DNA of 64,000 nt from Nymphaea colorata (Eukaryota; Streptophyta; Magnoliopsida; Nymphaeales; Nymphaeaceae), in assembly GCF_008831285.2 (NCBI RefSeq), contig NC_045149.1:22140535-22204534 (forward strand), given 5' to 3'. Below are positions 13,601-26,379 of this stretch, one piece after another (within the stretch, counting starts at the first letter, position 1; each line of letters starts with the position of its first letter). A program made the translations under genes and the position numbers. The notes under the pieces were generated by a model. That model worked only from the letters and a program-made list of their open reading frames with translations. It did not search any database and was not told where the DNA came from.

Positions 13601-13782
13601 TTAGAGCATGCCTTGGTCACCGCATTCATCATTGGAGACACGTAGTACCAGCAAAGTAACCAGGATCAACAGCACGCCAGCGGAGAAGGTGATGGCCACT
13701 AGAAGAGAGCTGCCAACCCAACAGAGCCCAAGGTAGTCGTCCCTTCCAACAGGCCTCTGCTCTTCTATTTCACCTCCTGTCG
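13601..13782 (-). pseudogene. Orphan terminal exon, single-pass membrane peptide
   Basis: On the minus strand a TTTCAG acceptor is followed by an open frame of about 60 codons ending in TAA at 13601-13603. The peptide has an acidic start (GGEIEEQRPVGRDDYLG) and then a strongly hydrophobic segment (SSLLVAITFSAGVLLILVTL), followed by a short polar tail (RVSNDECGDQGML). GC content and codon use look like coding sequence compared with the AT-rich flanks. The frame is closed by a stop just 5' of the acceptor, so the exon needs an upstream partner. None was recognised between 13.8 and 15.3 kb. It could be a gene relic, a true last exon whose other exons I missed, or chance. I do not recognise the family. 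Confidence 0.35.
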
Positions 13783-13819
13783 CTGAAACTCCCTAAGTCC
13801 ACTACAATGCCTTAAAAGG

Positions 13820-14225
13820 TAGAGATATCAACAAATCAGATCCGAATCAGATATATCCTGAACCATATCTGTTTTTTCAAGCAATCACATATTCATATTC
13901 GAATTTGGATTCAAATATATAAAAAAAAAAGTCATATTCGAACTTGAATCCGAAATTAATTTTCACAACCCGAATCCAAATTTTGAACTGAATTGGCCGA
14001 TTTTCAAAGGTAGGAGATATAGGATAATTATTTGAAACTAAATCCAAGCCAATCCGAATCCAATCGAATATTTATGTATATTTGAATTTGTTTGGATGTC
14101 ATATCTTAAATCCAAATCCAATCTGATTTCTTAATCAGATAATAATTTGTATAATAATTTGTTCATGTCTGATTTTTTCGAAAACCAAATCCAAATCAGA
14201 TATATTGACATCCGATATGCTCTGC
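13820..14225. repeat. Degenerate 'GATGTCAA/AATCGGATAT' hAT-like relic
   Basis: The stretch is saturated with 'gaatcc/ggattc', 'aaatcagatat' and 'attgacatccgata' words, as in the well-bounded element at 57866-58303. The ends 'tagagatatcaac' and 'ttgacatccgata' are a weak inverted pair. No target duplication could be established. Confidence 0.4.
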
Positions 14226-15376
14226 AGAGAAATAGATGCTCTGACAGTAGGACAACCAACTGCTCTACTACTCATGTAGAACAACATATACACACAAAGA
14301 TAATACGTTAGCAGCACAAGCATTTGTAAGAGGCCGTAAGTAATTTGAGGCATTATCGTTAATATAGGTATTGGTCATACAGCATATGCATGTAGCTTGC
14401 AACAAAGCTTATCATTCAAACGATATGTGTACACCAAAGGTTGAAACTTCAGTTTCCGTGCACTGATTGGTCCGTTCTGATTGGACTGTTGACTGCAACT
14501 GGGAAGGTAAATTTTCAAGTCATAAGCGTGAAAACATCCAAGTTTTGAAGCCACGAAAAACTCGAATAGCGGTGCTCTTGTTAATGTTCCACAAGCTCTT
14601 AGTTATCTAACTCTCCTATACAAGCTGTATGACTTGCTTGCTTAGTTCATGTCGCCAAAATTAATGGTTCCAAGATTTGGACTATGCCGATTTCTGCCAC
14701 ACGGTTAATTTGCAAGCGTGAACATCAAGCACAGTAACTGCAAGCTTTGGAAAAGTAACTTGGGTGTAGCATGGCCTTCAATTACCCCTCTTAAATCCAA
14801 TGGTCTGTCTGGTTTAACAAAAGGGCCCACCTTAAATCCATAATTCCAACGAACTTCAGATTTGACGACCACCGATTTAAGATCACTAGTAGGCTTCAAA
14901 ACTATGAATCTCAAGTAAGAGAGGAATGGGCTCTGAATAGACGACCATGAATTTTAGACTGCAAAATTGACAAATTCATGATGTAATCTAGGTTTTCATA
15001 TCCTTATCTAAAATTCTAATGTCTAAAATCTTAAAATCCAAGGTAATCTCGAATATAAGATCTGAGGTAATCAAACACACCAATGACTTTGCTCTTAAAA
15101 ATACAGAAATGGAGAAATTCCTTTAGTGACTTTCAGCTGCGCAGATTTTGTGCTGAGCCAAGATTTGGGCAGAAGTGCACAGCCAATATTGGACTCTTGA
15201 CCCTCCCCATTTACATTATTATTATTTTTTTTTGGGCAGCAATTTGCTCATACTGTACATGAAAACTGTGGAAGGACCTCTGTCTTTTGTCTAATAATCA
15301 TTGTGGGGAAGCTCAGAAGAAATGAATTACAGAAAAAGGAAAAAAAAAAAAAAAGCAATATGAAAGACAAATGAAA
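14226..15376. other. Intergenic stretch, no gene seen
   Basis: No coding potential is recognisable. The part 15183-15376 probably includes the 3' UTR of the downstream minus-strand transporter gene. The phrase 'gaggtaatcaaacacacc' near 15065 resembles a MITE end, but no partner end was found. Confidence 0.4.
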
Positions 15377-18300
15377 CTACTGAGAATCCTCTGCAGGCAT
15401 CGGGTGATAAATAGTCGAATTGGTGCAGTCCGGTGAAGTGGCATGATATTGCCCATAAGCAGCATAAATACCTATAGCAAGGATGCTGACCACTATGAAC
15501 CGAACCCATGCTTCCCAATGCAGCTGTAAGAGCAAAATAAACTGTAAGAATAGTTGGTGGAAGGCGACCCAGCAATTTGCAATGGTGCTTCCTAGTATTA
15601 TTGTCTAATGCAACAAAACTTATAATTCTGGCAACTACAGCAAGGCTCCAAACCAAGAGATCAATATGCCTAAGCTAGACTTGACCCAGCAGCAAGACCA
15701 GCTAAAGCAATAGAAATAATCAAGTTGGCCTCAAGTCAAGCATATCCTATGATCCTTCTCTACAACATAAAATCTATTTTTGTCAGAAAATTCAAATGTA
15801 AAAGAAAAGTACCAGGATTTCCTTTTCGAAACCTCAAGGATAAGGATAATGACGCTAAATTCATGTCAAGTTGATATTGTTTAAAGTGATCCACCAGAGT
15901 CAAATGATCAGTCAAAAGAGAGTGAACCAAACAACCAGTAGTCATAAAGGGAGGAAATATTTGTGTTGTTTAGGCATAAGCCTCACGTGAGAAATCCTAC
16001 CATTGAGACAACGTACAAGTGAAGAACCTTCAAATCCAGGAGAAAAAGCATTTAGGAATAAAAGATCTTGCCCAGGGTCCAACTTGCAGAGGAAAGCAAT
16101 CAAGAAGTAGAAGCAGTACATGCAATAAATGCATGTGTTTAATTAAATCAGACAGCAGATTGACCATACCTGCCCCTACAGTCCTACTACTTAATCCATT
16201 TGATTAAGTTGCAGATATCCTCGACTCCAAGGAATCAGCCAAGATCATGCTGTTCAAGTTCATTTACATATATTTGAAGAATTTTACCAGTAAAATCTGT
16301 TTAACGATTCATACTAACCTGAGCAAACAGGAACATGTTGAAAAATATGGAAATAATTGGCACGGCGGGAACTCCTGGACAAGAAAATCCAGGGGGATCT
16401 GCATAGGCCTGTTACATTATTTAGAAAGGATGTTAGCCCAAAGACCATGAAGAAACCACAGTATGATATGAAAATAACATGGATCCTTTTTGCATGTCAA
16501 CAAACACCAGCCTTTGCACAAATGGTTCAGTCTAAGCAACTTGACGGAACAATGAAAGTGACAGTAGGATGAACCTTTGCTTGACCCGGTGACAGACCAC
16601 CCATTTTATCACCGTAAGCAAACCATTCTTAGGCATATCAGGGTTACTCAATGGCATTCAAGCAAGAATTTTTTTCATTATGAAGTCCAAAAGTTAAATG
16701 GCTGAATTCTCGGTGTATCCATCGATGGTAAATTAATTTCACAAAGAAACAAAGAAAACTCACTTGGCGATACTGAAGAGCAGCAGCAAACACAACAGAC
16801 ATCAGAATAGCTATTAACAAAAATACTATCCCAGCACTGAAACGGTAGCACAACCCAGCCAAAAAACCACCACAAGCAACACCAAGAAGGGAAATGATGC
16901 CTTCATGTCGAGCTGAGAATCCCCCTATAGAAAGATGACCTGATGACCTCGGCTTCCAGCGAAGAGTAATAACGCAGGCTGAAACAACAGAATATCCCGT
17001 CTGTCCAAGAAATCCCACAAGTATGAGCAAAAAACAAAAATGCAAATGAACTACCTGCCTGCATTAATTCAAGTAAAGATAAGCTTGAAATTAAAATCAT
17101 AACTGCAATTCAAATGAAGTTAGGGACCTCACTAGCGTTCCAACTGAAAGAATATGTGAGAGTTCATGGACATTAAACAACCCGGCCAGGACTCCAGCAA
17201 CACAACCAACCCAAATCTGTGAACGTACAGGTGTGTGCCGAATATGATGCACCTTCGAAAAGATTGATGGCAGTAGTCCATCTCTTCCAAGCCCAAGGTA
17301 CAACCGAGACTGAAAAAAGAGAAAAGTCACCTCATGTATGCTAAAGACAAGACAAAGTAAATCACATATTCATTCACAAGTCACTTCATATATGTCATGA
17401 TACAAGACAAGAAAAATTACAACTTAATCACAACGGGCAACCCACATGCCTTGCCTTCAGAAAATGGTAAAAGGAAGACAAGGAGGATGCATGTTCATAC
17501 AGCCAAGCAAGATATTAATCCAAAACAAACCATCACCTGTACATACAAGCCAACTAGTAGGGTTGTAGTCAAGCCTGCAACAGCTCCTATACTGATCAGA
17601 ATTGACACAAATTTCAGCCCTTTGCCAGAGAAAGCTTCAGCTAATGGAGCATCATCACCAAGTAACTTGTACGAAACCATTCCAGTGATTACTAGGCATA
17701 CACCAACATATAATATTGCACAAGCCAGCAGGCTGACAAGAATGCCAATGGGCAAATCTCTCTGAAACATGGAGCCGATGCAAATAGTTCAAAGGACAAT
17801 GATATCAGCATAATGATACACAAAATCAGGCTGAGCAGCTCATTGCAAGTTTGCAACCTCAATAAAAGATAGACGGAAATTGCTTGGGCAAAAGTTCATG
17901 AGATTCTAGCATTGCCTACTAAAGAATGCACCAATTTCCAGAAGTTATTGAACCTGTGGTCTTTTGGATTCTTCTGCAGAATTAGCAACAGCATCAAATC
18001 CAACATAAGCGAAAAAAACTATAGTTGCTCCAGTAATGATAGCTTTGAACCCGTTTGGGGCAAAAGGAGACCAGTTTGAGACATCCACCTCAAAAGCACC
18101 AACAAATATAACAATGAGGACAATTGTTACCTGCATAGTCATCAACACCCATTAGCTAGGAACTAAACCATGTGACAACGCTCACAAGAAGGTGGAATGT
18201 ATTGCCAAGTGAAAAAGCACCGAAATTTCACCAAGAAAGTTAAAGATAAACATGACAAAAATTGTCATTGCTTGAGGACGCTGCTACAGGTCAAGCGAAC

Positions 18301-19733
18301 AAACGTCCAATTTTCAGAGATACTGAAATTCTCAACCCAAAGAGTCAAAAAATGCGTCCATGAAAAAAAAAAAAAATCGAATAAAACAAATATGATAAGC
18401 TTGACAGGTCCAATTAAATGTAAAATGTTCGCTTAATTCTGAACACTGCACCAAGCACAAAGTTTTTTTAGCTGGTACTCAGACATGAAGACCATACTCC
18501 TAGTAACCCACTGTTCAGGCGAAATGAGCAAGAGAAATAAGACATAGTTATCCTAATGAGGATGTATCTGAGCAAAAGAAACCACGGAAAAGAACAAACT
18601 TTTGTGGAAAATGAAAAAATAAAATAACGAAAAGTTCTAGAAGCAAGACAACACCTTTGTGGCAGTCATAACCGAATTCACCAATGCTGATTCTTGCACA
18701 CCTTGACATAGAATTATGGTCAATATTACCAAAAGAATTGGTGCTAACACATTGATAGACAAAACTCCTCCAAATAATTCTTGACCACTCCCTATCCAGT
18801 CAGGCAAGATATGCCGGAAAAAGGGAGCGATTTTCAACAGCGCTGCCAGGTAGCTCGCCAGGCTGCGGGCAATGCTTGCCGCGCCAATATGGTAATCGAG
18901 CATCAGTTGCGTGAACACAAGGAATGCGGCGAGCTCGCTAAATGCTGCATACGTATACAAATATGCACCGCCAACAAGTGCAGGGAAGCGTGACGATAAC
19001 TCAGCGTAACATAGAGCACAGAGCGCGCACGCTGCACCGGCTATAATGAAGCTAATAGTAACACCTAAAAGAAATGTAAACACAAAATTAATAAAGCAAA
19101 ACAGCAATTAGACGACACGTGCATGAGGTGATAATCTCTCTCTCTCTATCGCCCTCTCTCTAAAGAACGAGTAACAGATATGGTTCCATTCTTGCATTTT
19201 GAAAATCACCAAACACGATAGGAATTCCCAGATTCTGGTCCATGATCAAGCTAAAACCTGAGAATTGGAACTACCAACACACAATCGAACTTTAACGGCT
19301 CAATTGACAAGGAATGCTCTGCGAAGATGAATTCTGAAGTTTCAACCCGCACTTAAAGCACTAGATTCCATCCACTGCTAGCGGACCGACTTCAAATGCT
19401 ACAAATTTCTCTACAGAAATGAGAAAACTACAGTTTCATGATCCAAGAATACTCGAGCGGAAGAAGGGGGAGAGGAACGGAACCAGGTCCAGCGTCGCGT
19501 GCCACGGTGCCGGTGACGACGAAGATTCCGGCGCCGATCGAAGCTCCAATACCGAGCAGGATGAGGTCGATAGCGCCCAGCCGCCGCACGAGTTCTTCTC
19601 CTCCACCTTCAGGAAGCGGCGGTGCCACCTGGTGGGTCGCTGCGATCTGGATGGGCTTGACTCGGCAGGCCGAATTCCAGAAGCCGGCGAGCCAGGGAGG
19701 CGGGCCGCGGCGAGAAGCGCCGCCACGCGCCAT
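15377..19733 (-). CDS. CAT9: Cationic amino acid transporter, CAT9-like
   Basis: Eight exons on the minus strand join in phase: 19733-19484, 19064-18655, 18130-17954, 17761-17537, 17309-17133, 17000-16764, 16408-16319, 15523-15377. They encode 570 aa, essentially the length of Arabidopsis CAT9. The N-terminal tail is cytosolic and basic. The APC-superfamily signature GIGASIGAGIFVVTGTVARD lies at residues 61-80. Later landmarks are AELSSRFPALVGGAY, MLDYHIGAASIARSLASY, WSPFAPNGFKAIITGAT, VGFDAVANSAEESKRPQRD and SRLYLGLGRDGLLPSIFS. About 14 hydrophobic spans are expected, as in plant CATs. The closing exon encodes LHWEAWVRFIVVSILAIGIY plus a short polar tail. The family moves amino acids across membranes. 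CAT9 relatives are usually placed in vacuolar or endomembranes, which is family knowledge and not seen here. The start MARGGASRRG was chosen because upstream in-frame sequence is not family-like. Confidence 0.93.
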
Positions 19734-19919
19734 CTTCTCCGAAGCTCTTGGGCTAGTGATTCCGGACCGTCGCAGGCAGAGAGGAAGATATCCCGCGGAG
19801 AATTCTCCCCACTTTTTCTCTCCTCGTTCCTTTTGCCAGGTTCTATCCAATAATAATATACGACAGAGTGTTTTCTTTTTTCCAAAAATTATGAATCTGA
19901 ATCTCTTCACGTCAAACAC

Positions 19920-22740
19920 GAGATATGAACCAAATCAATGATTTGGATAAAAATATGAAGTTATCGTCGCTCGTGAGTGACATTATAAACGTAAAACATT
20001 ATTAAAAAGTTGTTTGGTAGTTGATGTGATTGAATTTGCTTCATAAAATGTTAGAAATTTTTGAACAATTTGCATTCCTGAAGGCCCATTTGACAAACCA
20101 AACTATTCTCAAAGTGTAAAATAAAAAGTATTTTATGAATCCGCCTTAAATTTTGTAATAAATTTTGTAATAGATTTATTGTTTCATTTACCAAACTAGC
20201 CCCTAAAGGATGTTTGAGAATTATTGTTTCATGCATAGACTCTATAAAGTGAGGTAAATTTATAGAACACTTATGGAAGTGTCCAATAATATATCCAACC
20301 AACTTTTAGGTTAGGTGTATAAGATATTAACATAATGTCATTATTCTCAAACGGCCCCTTGAGTTTGTTTATTAATAGTAACTTTATGTAATTGTTTCAT
20401 GCACCAATAATTGATAGAGGTGTAACAACCTGCTCACTCCTACACATGGCTCAGATTACCCTTTAACCACTTTAGTTTCAACCCCCTCAAAAAAGCTCGG
20501 AACTATGACAACCGATCACTTAATAACTTGTTTCATAAGTCTCTTAAGATTTTTGACAATCTTAAACACAAAAGTAAACTTTTAGGGTGTTACAATCTAT
20601 TTCTCATGGCACTTGTGTATGCGTATGTAGAATCTCAGATCCGAGTAGTGAACTAGCTCTAATACTACTACATTCTATTATAATTCTGTTATAATTCCAA
20701 GCACAAGACTCCTATTAATATTATGATTTTTCATACAAGCATCACTTGTTTCAGCGCCGATGTCCCTTAATTTGGTTAAAATATTAATCCAAATTAAAAA
20801 ACAAAGTGACAAATTTCATCTTTACTTCTTGTGGTAAAGGAAAATATATGTTTGGACTAAAAAAACATCATTTGAAAGCAAAATTATTGTTTATGTTTCA
20901 ACAAGACAATCTAATGTTAGGCTTCTTATTCACTGTTGTCAATGAAAATGAGGAGGGTGACTTTCATATTATGGCATTTCACATACGACGTATAGCAAAC
21001 CTCTTTACAACAAATGACAATTTTTTTTTTTTACCAATCCTCGTAAATAGAATGTTACAACAAACAACCCATTATGTAGAAATAAAGTGTTTATGAATAA
21101 AACCAGAAATATGATGTCAGTAATTTCTATTGCTGATTTAGGGTTTATAGGTTTCTTCATATAGTCATATTTTAAATGAAGACGCTGACAAGGTCACCAA
21201 TCGTGCAATTTAAGTAAAGAATTTGCAATTTAAGGTTGGTCTAGTCAGGACGCCAATGTCTAGCTAATTTGCATGTTTTTGTTGACATTATTGCAGGGCA
21301 TCAGCCCTACCTGCTTATTAAAATAAAAATAATAATATTTTTATTTTTTTTTATCATTTCAATGATGAGGCATTTACACAGCATAATGTTACATTTACCG
21401 AGTACCTAATCGGTCATGTGAGCTGGTGGCCAAAGGAGGTAGCAGATTTGCTTTTTTATTTATCTCACTCTAAACTTTTGAAATTTTTAGTATAATGGTG
21501 TTATTTAATCTTAATTAAAGATATAGAAAATTACAAAAAGGCTGCCCAACAGATGGGCAATTAAGGAACTACAGCTTATCTTTTGAAAAATACGAAGGAG
21601 ATGCTTAGATTTACAATCTACTTCTCAAGCATCTGCTTTTCAATAAAAAAAAAAAATAGAGTATGCACTCGAACGACCAACATAGCCTTTCACTGAAAAA
21701 TAAAATTCCCCTTGCTAGACAGCCAGAGTGGCGGCAAACTGGTCAATTCTTGCTTCTAGATGACAGGCGGCGGTAGAGTGGAGTCAAAAAATTTTCATGA
21801 AGGGGGTCGATTATAGTTTTAAATTTTTTACAGAAGCCGGAATATCATTTTTCATAATTTTTATTTTTCATAATTTTTATATACAACAAGTGAAATTTTT
21901 TAAAATTCACGTGTGAATTTAAAAAAAAAATTGAGGAGGGCCAGGGCCCTCGCCGGCCCCACTTTGGCTCCACCACTGCGGCCGGCAATGAGGGTAGTCT
22001 AGTATACTGCACCTCGGGATCCAGTTGTGGCCTGTGAGGGGATCTTTTAAAGAAACATATTTATAAAAAGAGACAGTTCGATTGTTCAAATGTATATGTT
22101 AGTATATTTCATTTGGAAGTGGCTGTTTGAAAAATAGAGAAAAAATTAACCAACTCTTAAGAATTGGTCCATTTGTTTTGGGACCTTTTTGTATTTTAAG
22201 AAATAAAAGCATGGTCAAGACAACCAGATTTTCTAGATATAATGTTGCACAGACATTTGTTTTAATGGATTTCTGTCCAGTTCGATACGTTAGATACGGC
22301 CCAGCTTTATATATCGTATTGTAAACTGATTTATCTCTGATACCAACTTTGCCAACAATGCATTCTTCTTCTTTGGGTCCCTCTCTCTCTCTTAACTGAT
22401 TCATTATTAACATCAACCACATAATGCAATAATTTTCTTACATGCAGATGAATTTTATGGAGTATCGGACTTTGGAAAACAAGGCAGCCTTTGAATATGA
22501 TTTTTAGATTTTTGGGTTTCTTTGGCTTTACGAAATCCAGTTACAATCAGAATTACATGTATTTTGCTTATACTGATCTTCCAAGGTTATATTTCAGGAA
22601 GAACAAGAAAGAAATCTTGTATTTTCAATGAGCGGAGGCTTATACTCTTATATAGTTAAAGCATATGGAGACCTTGTCATCTGTAGATTATGAAGTATCA
22701 AGACGCATATCAAGAAGAGAAGGGGAAAGAGGAGCTCCCA
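19920..22740. other. Gene-free stretch with repeats
   Basis: No gene is recognisable. It contains the bounded TGTAACA/TGTTACA repeat (20421-20594). A segment around 21780-21980 ends in 'ggctccaccactg', like hAT-type MITE termini. Phrases such as 'gtttggtagttgatg' and 'ctcaaacggcccc' near 20000-20360 may be another decayed MITE. The CT-rich text around 22380 is unremarkable. Confidence 0.45.
20421..20594 (+). repeat. Dispersed TGTAACA...TGTTACA repeat, copy 2
   Basis: This 174 bp unit has TG...CA ends with a 7-base near-inverted pair (TGTAACA/TGTTACA), the form expected of a very short solo LTR. Related copies are at 4653-4830 and 59849-60025. No 5-bp target duplication was evident in the flanks, so the LTR identity is tentative. 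Confidence 0.45.
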
Positions 22741-22905
22741 CCCGGATGATATCTACAGGTAAGCTCTTTGGCCGCCCCTTTCATTAAGCCCCAAAGCCTT
22801 CTTAGTCCCCTTTGCTTTGCTTCTGCAACAAACATCTCTGGTCCACGTTATTTCTCTCTCTTCACTGGAGGGAGAAAGTCGACCCCTTTCTCTTGCTGTT
22901 CCGCC

Positions 22906-23855
22906 ATGGATTTAGAACCAGAGGATCTGCAACACCTTAGTGCTTCTTCAATTCTCGCCAATTCCATCGCTATCGCCCGCTCCTCCACTGCCCACTTTTT
23001 CTCCCTCACGCTAGTCTTCGTTCTTCCTTTCTCCCTCTCCTTTCTCGCCTATTCCTCCCTCACCCTCCGCCTCATCTCCCGACTCTACCTCCATCCGTAC
23101 TCCCTCTCCTACCCTCTCTTCTTCGCCCTCTACCAGTCCCTCTCCCTCCTCTTTCTCCTCTCCCTGTCCCTCCTCTCAACCGGCACCGTCGTCTACAGCG
23201 TCGCCTGCGTCTACACCACCAAGTCCATCTCCTTCTCCCACCTCCTATCTGCCGTCCCCCGCCTCCTCCAACCCCTCCTGGTTACCTTCCCTGGCGTACT
23301 CCTCAGGGCCGTCACTCTCTGCACCTGCCTCATGGTCGAGTTGGTCCTCTTCATTTCCCTCCTCCAAGACCCCGAGAGCCACCACTTCCTCCCCATCCTC
23401 ATCCTTTCGACCACCGCCGTCTTCCTCTCCGCCACCGGCCTCTACTTCTCTGCCGAGTGGCGGCTCTCCTGCATCGTTTCCGTCCTCGAGGAGGTGCGCG
23501 GCCGGGAGGTGATCAGGAAGAGCAGAGGGCTGCTGAAGGGGAAGGTGGTCTTGGGTTGTTTCTTCGCCTTGGTGGAATTGGTAGCATCTGGGGGATCGGG
23601 ATCGCTTTTGCTGCGGCTGCGGTCAACGGGGCGGCTGGATTGAGCTTTCGGGCCAGATTGGTACTGGGGATTCTGCTCGCGGGACTCCTCCTTCTGGTGA
23701 ATTTGGTGGGTTTGCTGGTGCAGAGCGTGTTCTACCATGTTTGCAAGGCGTTCCATCATGAGGGAATTGATAAGTCTTCTCTGTATGAACATCTGGATGG
23801 CTATCTTGGGGAGTCTGTGCCTCTGTCATCCAGCATTGAAATGGGAAACATATAG
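22906..23855 (+). pseudogene. Plant multi-spanning membrane protein, frameshifted
   Basis: This is a single-exon gene of the plant family typified by Arabidopsis AT1G31130, sometimes labelled polyadenylate-binding-protein-binding. The start MDLEPEDLQHL is the family's conserved N-terminus in a good context (GCCATGG), so the longer open frame upstream is leader. Hydrophobic spans are visible around residues 28-55, 70-100, 115-140 and 155-180. Next comes YFSAEWRLSCIVSVLEEVRG and a KSRGLLKGK motif. The conserved end (VNLVGLLVQSVFYHVCKAFH, then YEHLDGYLGESVPL) continues in a different frame. The 950 bp between start and stop is one base short of a multiple of three, and the frame changes near 23570-23590. 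It may be a true null allele or a base-calling error; the rest is well conserved. Function of the family is unknown to me. Confidence 0.75.
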
Positions 23856-26379
23856 TAAGGATGGATATGTATATATTCTCACATTTACATCTCGTAAACG
23901 CCTATTCTTGTGTTGCCTGTTAACAAAGGTTACCTTTTTCTACTTCTGCCTGTTCCCCTCAATCAGGAGGCCATTCCTAATGAATGTGTGCTTCAAGTAC
24001 TCTCTCTCATTCTCTCTCTCCCACTCCCAAAAGATTTCTATTACCAAATTGTGTTCCCTTATAGACTATTGAATCATGCGACTTCTTCCTTTGGGAGATG
24101 TCTGGCAGCACAAGTTCTGCAGAAAAATTTTGAAGCTCGCATTCTCCTTCCACCAGGCAGGAATCCCAAGGTATCGCCGTTGTCTGGATTAGGCGGCCTA
24201 TCATATAATAGATGATACTGAGTTTTCAATGGAATGTCTAGTGTTTTCAAGTGATGCTATTCTCACCTGATCCCCAACTGCATAGGTGCAGCAGGGGATC
24301 TGGAAGAATGCATGCCCAACAAGCATTGTGCAGCACTGGGTTTTGTTATTTGTAACTTTGTAAATATGAATAGAAACTCAAGATAGGCATACGCAGATGT
24401 TAAGCTGATACTGACTTCGCCCTCCACTGGAATCATGGTTACTTTGATCTTCTCTCATCCTGACGGAAAGTATTGTTGCTAAGGATTGTTCATGGTCCTC
24501 TGCGTCGTGTCTGCGAGTACTGAAATATTCTGAATTCATGTTTCCTGCAAACATGTAGTAAAACTTGGAAGATGGTATCAGAAAGTAATCCTATTATATC
24601 GACGAACCTCTGTTCGACTAGATGGCAGTCAAGCGAGAACCTTTTGTGGAGTTTCAAAGTGTGGAATTTGAGATAACTTCAGACCTCAGGCTCAGGTCCA
24701 AATTGATCAAACGCAGAACTGGTGCAGGAAACGAAAACCATTTTCCAGTGTGGAAAAGTTAGTCCGGCTAGACGTGAAGAAAAGGTTCCCGATCAGCAGC
24801 ATGGTGGCAATCTGTGCGAGGCCCCATCTTATTTTCTCATTAAGCCCACTAATTCCCTCCTCAAAAGAATCCGGTTCCCGGTGAGAGTGCAAAAGATCAG
24901 ATTCATATTAGCATAAGCAAATGGTGGGCGGTCAGACTGCAATTGCAAGCTCCTCTGATTGATCGATTTGGAACCATACTGCCTACTTCAAGCAGATGAA
25001 CGAGAAATGTTTCATCAGGTACGTTACCCTTTAGAACACGGTATAGCACCACACCTTATTCGCTCTTGTCCTCTCTTTGCATGAAAAAGAAGAGTGGAAG
25101 GTGGAGACTACATCTAAGGATCTTGTAATTTTGAAGTCCATTTAATTTTAAATCAGATTTATTGCTTGTTGCCGGTCCACTGTGTCTGGCCGGCCAAGCC
25201 AGTAAAAGGGAATGCTGCTTGGCCAGCTTAGGCATAATTGAAAGACATGTGGGATCAATCGGTCGCCGAGTCAAGCAGAAAGCAATGCACGTGGAATGTG
25301 CAGCGCGGTGGTGCAGTGACAAGGCGTTTAAATGCATCATGATCAGCAGTCCCTTTGGAAGTGCAAGTTCGTCGTTGGGGAATCCAGTAGGTTCCCCACG
25401 CGTAGTGTTTGGATACACAAAGGGGTGCGCGTGGGTTAGGGGCAATTCCCCCAGTGGGCGCATACGCTGCGTTCCACAACCGCGTAGAGTCACGCGGGGG
25501 TGAGCAAGTGAATGCTCATCGTCGAGTAGGGCGATGGTCGGCCGCCTTACTTAATGACATATAGTCGTCAACTGGCTTCGGCTGGGGACTTCCTCCCAAG
25601 GGAAGTCTACCCCCACCCAGATTTCGTTTGGATGTAGATAGGCACTTGGAAGAATGGTGAAGTTCTGACAGGGCCTTATGGCCACGGCTTGCCGATGGTC
25701 GACAAGGGGATAAAACCTGGGTGATGGTGTGCCGAGTGCTTTGCACTCCTCGTCTAGTCCACAGTCCCGAATAATGATGAATGCTTCCGCTAGCTTAAAA
25801 GAGGTGTTAGGCTGGCCGAAGGCTTTTGGAAAACGCCTTCGGCGCCGCGCGGGTCGGAGAAATTCGGCCCGTGACATTGCTAGTACAAAGATCTGAAGAA
25901 ACGAAACCATGAAATTGGATGCGTTTGTCACATTAGTCGGTTTAAGATGAGAAGCAATAAAATGCCCTTGAACGGCCTTCCCAGCCATCAAGTGACGGGA
26001 TTATAATGACCGTAAATCACGCTGATTTTATCAGACACGACGGGTAACCTTTGTGAAGACATGAATTTTTAGATGAAGCTTCAGGCATTCAAGACAAATA
26101 TATAAGCAGAAACAGGTTTACCACAACCACCCTGTCAAAATCGAATGCCAATGGAGAAGAACGTCATGCCATCATCCAAAGGCGAGCAAATAGCAGAAAA
26201 AGCCAAGCCTATCAAAGTCCCAACATAAAGCTTATTCGATACAACAGAAAGCAAGAGCAACTCAAATCTGGCACAACAGCGAGCTGCGAGTTATGATGAG
26301 CCTACGGTGTTGCCTATGCAGCCTGGTAGCAAGTTCTGCCGGATCCGTGTAGCAGCGGCAAAGCTTCTCTGCTTCTTCT
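23856..26379. other. Intergenic; includes GC-rich patch 25150-25880
   Basis: The first ~500 bp are the likely 3' UTR of the upstream gene. The patch 25150-25880 is clearly more GC-rich than its surroundings (for example 'gccttcggcgccgcgcgggtcgg') and carries open frames on both strands that match no family I know. It may be an inserted LTR or organelle-derived DNA. Nothing else was recognised. Confidence 0.4.
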
